Source: an uncultured bacterium
GTDB lineage: Bacteria; Cyanobacteriota; Vampirovibrionia; Gastranaerophilales; Gastranaerophilaceae
DNA length: 8,330 nucleotides
Direction of reading: 5' to 3'
Assembly (NCBI GenBank): GCA_949299435.1
Contig: CASGAK010000059.1
Location: forward strand, 1 to 8,330
The notes under the pieces: model-generated
What the model was told of the DNA's origin: nothing
What the model saw: only the letters and a program-made list of their open reading frames with translations
The model's database searches: none
Shown here: positions 5,832 through 8,330 of the stretch, one piece after another
Position numbering within the stretch: position 1 is the stretch's first letter
How the letters are laid out: every line of letters starts with the position of its first letter
Translations under genes and position numbers: made by a program

Positions 5832-6848
5832 TTAAAACAAATCCATTTCTATAACTTTTTGACAAATTCTCACCGTATTCAAAGCAGCTCCGATGCGAAG
5901 ATTGTCTGCTACGCACCACAATGAAATTCCGTTTTTAAATGCTAAGTTTTTACGAATTCTGCCGACATATACAGGATCAACCCCTGAAGCATCGCGAGTT
6001 GTCGGGTATTCAAAATTTTCGGGATTATCTATCACTTTTACTCCGAATGTATTTTGTAGAATTTCTCGGACTTCATCTGGTGTCACATCTTTTTCAAATT
6101 CGATATCTACTGCTTCACTGTGACCGTTGAATACTGGGACTCTGGCTGCTGTACAGGAAATAGGGGTGTCAGAATCCAAGTGAAGAATTTTTTTGGTTTC
6201 ATTTACGACCTTCATTTCTTCTTTCGTATAACCGTTTTCACAGAAAACGTCTATTTGAGGAATTACGTTAAAGGAAATAGGTTTTTTGAAGCATACATTT
6301 TCAAATTTTTCACCTTTCAAATTTGCCTGTGTATCGGCCCTCAATTCATTTATTGCCGCAAGTCCGGCTCCTGACACGGCTTGATAAGTCGATACAAGAA
6401 GTCGTTTTATTTTGAATTTTTCATTCAAAGGCTTTAATACCAGCATTAATTGAGAAGTTGAGCAGTTGGGGTTTGCGATTATACCTTTATGTTTTCTCAA
6501 ATCTTCATCGTTTACGTATGCAATGACAAGCGGAACATCTTTTTCCATTCTGAATGCTGAAGAATTATCAATCAACACACCGCCGCGTTTTACGATTTCA
6601 GTTGCAAATTTTTGAGAAGTAGAACCGCCTGCTGATGCAAGTACAATATTTACACCGTCAAAACTTTCAGGCTTTGCTTCCTCTACTATATATTTCTTGC
6701 CTTGAAATTCAATTTCTGAACCTGCACTTTTTGCACTTGATAAAAATTTTATTTCGTTAAATGGAATTTTCAACTCATCTACTATCTTAGTAATCTCACG
6801 TCCTACAACACCTGTTGCACCTAAAATCGCAATATTCGGTTTTCTCAT
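5832..6848 (-). CDS. asd: Aspartate-semialdehyde dehydrogenase
   Basis: Asd reduces L-aspartyl-4-phosphate with NADPH to aspartate-4-semialdehyde, the branch point to lysine/diaminopimelate (peptidoglycan), threonine and methionine. The 338 residues match the family length. Visible features are the nucleotide-binding GATGVVG (10-16), SSAKSAGSE (37-45), ASAGGSTS (71-78), DNSSAFR (94-100), catalytic Cys129 in NPNCSTSQ, Gln156 in TYQAVSGAG, Arg236 and His243 in ARVPVFNGHSE, and the C-terminal CVADNLRIGAALNTV. The usual VPEVN after 'VPLV' reads IAYVN here. A longer frame begins at a TTG (6881), but the ATG at 6848 has GGGGGAG 9 nt upstream and gives the canonical N-terminus, so I use it. It heads a group with two small genes and ends at the terminator near 5357. 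Confidence 0.96.
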   Translation of the reverse strand: MRKPNIAILGATGVVGREITKIVDELKIPFNEIKFLSSAKSAGSEIEFQGKKYIVEEAKPESFDGVNIVLASAGGSTSQKFATEIVKRGGVLIDNSSAFRMEKDVPLVIAYVNDEDLRKHKGIIANPNCSTSQLMLVLKPLNEKFKIKRLLVSTYQAVSGAGLAAINELRADTQANLKGEKFENVCFKKPISFNVIPQIDVFCENGYTKEEMKVVNETKKILHLDSDTPISCTAARVPVFNGHSEAVDIEFEKDVTPDEVREILQNTFGVKVIDNPENFEYPTTRDASGVDPVYVGRIRKNLAFKNGISLWCVADNLRIGAALNTVRICQKVIEMDLF

Positions 6849-6857
6849 ATCTGATAT

Positions 6858-6864
6858 CTCCCCC
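6858..6864 (-). promoter_or_regulatory. Ribosome binding site deciding the asd start
   Basis: GGGGGAG on the minus strand lies 9 nt from the ATG at 6848. The TTG start 33 nt further upstream has no comparable site and would add 11 residues not typical of the family. Confidence 0.75.
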
Positions 6865-6883
6865 AATTTGAATGTGTTCAATT

Positions 6884-6892
6884 ATAATAGCA
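6884..6892 (-). promoter_or_regulatory. Extended -10 promoter for asd
   Basis: The minus strand carries TGCTATTAT, an extended -10, overlapping a second -10-like TATAAT (6881-6886). T-rich sequence replaces a good -35. The predicted start near 6877 leaves a leader of about 29 nt containing the asd ribosome binding site and excludes translation from the TTG at 6881. Chance matches are possible in this AT-rich stretch. Confidence 0.45.
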
Positions 6893-6977
6893 AAGGCACG
6901 AAAAAAAATCTCATTATGTTAATTTTTATTTATTTTTACACAATTTTTTTAATTTACAATAGCAAATTTATATATTT

Positions 6978-7006
6978 TTGTTTTTCATTTTTATATAAGT
7001 TATTAA
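6978..7006 (+). promoter_or_regulatory. Possible promoter for the glycine-zipper membrane protein gene
   Basis: TTGTTT (6978-6983), 17 nt, then TATTAA (7001-7006). A second -10-like TATATT lies at 7011-7016. The region is so AT-rich that exact assignment is uncertain. The only Shine-Dalgarno-like AAGGA (7005-7009) is 18 nt from the ATG, too far for normal use, so initiation may be leaderless or depend on an unstructured leader. Confidence 0.3.
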
Positions 7007-7027
7007 GGATTATATTAATATAAGATT

Positions 7028-7468
7028 ATGAGTATCAAAAAAATTTCAGGCAGTGATCCGAACAGACAGTACTACGAAATTACCGGGGTATATACCGGCA
7101 AAAAACACGTTGTAAGCGTTCGTAAAAAACATGCCTCAAAATATGAAGAAAGAAGAAACAAATACGAAGCACGATATATTGATGAAAACGGCAACAGAAT
7201 CATTTTTCCTAAAAATTCCAAAATAGGTGCAATAATAGGAGTAACTATTGGACTTGCCTTGGGATTTACGTTAGGTAAACTTTGGAAAAGACCTCCTGCA
7301 GAAATTTTTTTATACACTGTTTTTGAAGGATTTTTAGGTGGGCTTTTAGGCTTCGAAACTGGCAGCTACAGTAACTATCTTCTGTATAATAAAGCAAATA
7401 ACCTGGCAAGATGGGAAAAATGGAATGGAATTGAATTACCAGAAAAAATAAAGGATTCTTTTTGTTAA
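7028..7468 (+). CDS. Small membrane protein with glycine-zipper segment, unrecognised
   Basis: This is the only plus-strand gene supported in the window. The 146-residue protein has a basic, polar N-terminal domain (1-62; KKHVVSVRKKHASKYEERR). A glycine-zipper segment follows at about 65-85, where Gly67, Gly71, Gly75, Gly79 and Gly83 form an unbroken GxxxG ladder. A KLWKRPP loop leads to a second hydrophobic, glycine-rich stretch (about 91-112; GFLGGLLGFETG) and a polar tail ending in Cys146. Two membrane-spanning helices with both ends on the same side are likely, and the basic N-terminus suggests the cytoplasm. No signal peptide is seen. The ATG at 7028 is the only methionine in the frame, and there is no close Shine-Dalgarno. 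It diverges from asd and converges on the pilin-like gene, so it is monocistronic. The function is unknown; glycine zippers drive helix packing and oligomerisation in membranes. Confidence 0.75.
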   Translation: MSIKKISGSDPNRQYYEITGVYTGKKHVVSVRKKHASKYEERRNKYEARYIDENGNRIIFPKNSKIGAIIGVTIGLALGFTLGKLWKRPPAEIFLYTVFEGFLGGLLGFETGSYSNYLLYNKANNLARWEKWNGIELPEKIKDSFC

Positions 7469-7478
7469 TCCCCAAAAA

Positions 7479-7580
7479 CTTCACCACAAGCCAGCCCTGC
7501 TCTCGTATGTCTGCTCTGTTACTCGCTGTCTATAGGTCACTCGAAAGCCTCGCTTACATTATCGCAAGACTTTCTCGGAC
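7479..7580. other. GC-rich intergenic island, candidate interspersed repeat or RNA
   Basis: By hand count, 52 of 102 bases are G or C, against about a third in a sampled neighbouring 60-base coding row. It contains repeated short words (TGCTCT at 7498 and 7512; ACTCG at 7521 and 7539). It holds no ORF with a start and ribosome binding site. It lies between the ends of two convergent genes. It could be an interspersed repeat, a remnant of acquired DNA or a structured RNA. Confidence 0.4.
7543..7574 (-). other. Stem-loop downstream of the pilin-like gene
   Basis: Arms 7543-7553 and 7564-7574 surround a 10-nt loop. As minus-strand RNA all 11 pairs form, two as G-U, while plus-strand RNA would have two C-A mismatches, so the structure is better on the minus strand. 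It starts 14 nt after the pilin-like stop. No U-tract follows, so it is not a classical intrinsic terminator, but it could stabilise or process the 3' end of the mRNA. Confidence 0.45.
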
Positions 7581-7588
7581 AATTTATT

Positions 7589-8305
7589 TTACCAAGGATA
7601 ATCCGCTTTGATTTCCCAACCATCATTCATTATCTTTGCAGCACAGTACGCTCCAGAACCTGTATGGCTGCAATTTGCATTGATTTGGTCTGTAGTTTTG
7701 TCATACCCTGCAGGTCTAACTATATTATTATCAAAAAATACTATGAACACAAATACATCTCTACCCATTATATTCGGGGGATTAATACCGTTTAAATCCA
7801 CATACACAGTCTGTTTAGTACCATACATGGGAGTCTGTGAAACTTGATTTCCATCTTCGTCATATTCAACATACCACTCCATCATAAATACAAAATATGA
7901 TGTACCGTCATTTGTCGTAAAAAATAATCTTCCCGCAGAATACTGTGTAATAATTGAAGTCTCCTTCTTAGTACCACTCAAATTTGTCCATGGCTGGATT
8001 TCACCATAAGGTTTTGTACCTTCTTGTGCTACTGTCGGACTATTGAAATAGGGCAACCAATATAATTTAAAAAAGTTTTCTGCTACAGCAGAATCTACTT
8101 GCTCAGAAGTCGAAAAGTATACCGGACCGTTATCCTCTTGTGCTTGTAATACCATTTGACTTAATACGGTATAGGCTTTTTTTAATTGTGTCACAGTGAC
8201 TTGCTTTTTATACTTTCCAATCAGCATTGGCATTGTCATAGCGGCAACTATTCCGATTATGCCTAAGGTTATCAATACCTCTGCTAAAGTGAATGCTTTT
8301 TTCAT
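7589..8305 (-). CDS. Type IV pilin/type II secretion pseudopilin-like protein
   Basis: The 238-residue protein opens MKKAFTLAEVLITLGIIG, a prepilin leader of about four residues, then the methylated-Phe hydrophobic helix with Glu at mature position 5. It would be cleaved by prepilin peptidase and assembled into a pilus or pseudopilus at the inner membrane. The residue before the cut is Ala instead of the usual Gly. After the N-terminal helix (about 5-27, continuing to about 55) comes a globular domain with VDLNGINPPNIMGRDVF (169-185), resembling the Asp/Asn-rich loop of pseudopilins. Cys212 and Cys221 may form a C-terminal disulfide, and the tail is GWEIKADYPW. The frame extends to 8317, but GGAGG 5 nt before the ATG at 8305 and the leader sequence favour the shorter start. 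No other pilus or secretion genes are visible. The specific role (minor pilin, DNA uptake, secretion) cannot be told. Confidence 0.9.
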   Translation of the reverse strand: MKKAFTLAEVLITLGIIGIVAAMTMPMLIGKYKKQVTVTQLKKAYTVLSQMVLQAQEDNGPVYFSTSEQVDSAVAENFFKLYWLPYFNSPTVAQEGTKPYGEIQPWTNLSGTKKETSIITQYSAGRLFFTTNDGTSYFVFMMEWYVEYDEDGNQVSQTPMYGTKQTVYVDLNGINPPNIMGRDVFVFIVFFDNNIVRPAGYDKTTDQINANCSHTGSGAYCAAKIMNDGWEIKADYPW

Positions 8306-8310
8306 ACCGA

Positions 8311-8315
8311 CCTCC
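8311..8315 (-). promoter_or_regulatory. Ribosome binding site deciding the pilin-like start
   Basis: GGAGG on the minus strand lies 5 nt before the ATG at 8305. It overlaps the codons of the upstream ATG at 8317, which therefore is unlikely to be used. Confidence 0.8.
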
Positions 8316-8330
8316 ATATTGCCTAATATA

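Noticed and set aside
5582..5854. 90-codon plus-strand frame opposite the 77-codon gene
   Set aside because: It competes with a minus-strand gene that has a near-perfect ribosome binding site and operon spacing, and it runs into the asd end.
6849..6881. TTG start adding 11 residues to Asd
   Set aside because: The extension would contain the ribosome binding site of the ATG at 6848 and begins close to the predicted transcription start; the family N-terminus begins at that ATG.
7469..7588. CRISPR array, tRNA or att site in the GC-rich island
   Set aside because: Short repeated words are too brief and unevenly spaced for CRISPR, no cloverleaf could be formed, and no integrase or target-site duplication is visible.

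Overview
The window is AT-rich bacterial chromosome carrying a Gram-negative lipid A operon together with a type IV pilin/pseudopilin-like gene. The pilin-like protein starts MKKAFTLAEVLITLG and ends in a two-cysteine, GW...DYPW tail. From memory, that style is very common in gut Gastranaerophilales (Vampirovibrionia/Melainabacteria, the non-photosynthetic relatives of cyanobacteria). I suggest that group by inference only; no database search was possible. Almost every gene lies on the minus strand, so the biological order runs from high to low coordinates.

Right end (7028-8330): a minus-strand pilin-like gene (8305 to 7589) converges on a plus-strand gene (7028-7468) for a small unrecognised membrane protein with a striking glycine zipper. 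Between them, 7479-7580 is a GC-rich, non-coding-looking island with a wobble-paired stem-loop. An AT-rich divergent promoter region (6849-7027) separates the small membrane protein from asd.

Middle (5357-6848): asd (aspartate-semialdehyde dehydrogenase) is followed by two small unrecognised genes of 77 and 42 codons, each with a very strong Shine-Dalgarno sequence. The unit closes at a clear intrinsic terminator at 5357-5386.

Core (2423-5312): a tight operon, from an extended -10 promoter, of hldE C-terminal domain (ADP-heptose synthesis), lpxD and lpxC (lipid A) and fabZ (3-hydroxyacyl-ACP dehydration). lpxD and lpxC overlap by 17 nt. Together they make envelope LPS precursors: heptose nucleotide, acylated glucosamine, and the acyl-ACP branch point. 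lpxA and lpxB are not in the window.

Left end (1-2386): next comes a gene for a predicted alpha/alpha-toroid protein of unknown function. It appears to have its own promoter placed so close to the ATG that the mRNA would be leaderless. Last is a protein cut by the window edge (388 codons visible). It has a helix-turn-helix-like segment followed by a NUMOD3-like motif, an arrangement reminiscent of the DNA-binding modules of homing endonucleases. No CRISPR array, tRNA, rRNA, insertion sequence or obvious defence system was seen. The best candidates for something undescribed are the toroid protein, the HTH/NUMOD3-like protein, the two small genes behind asd and the GC-rich intergenic island.
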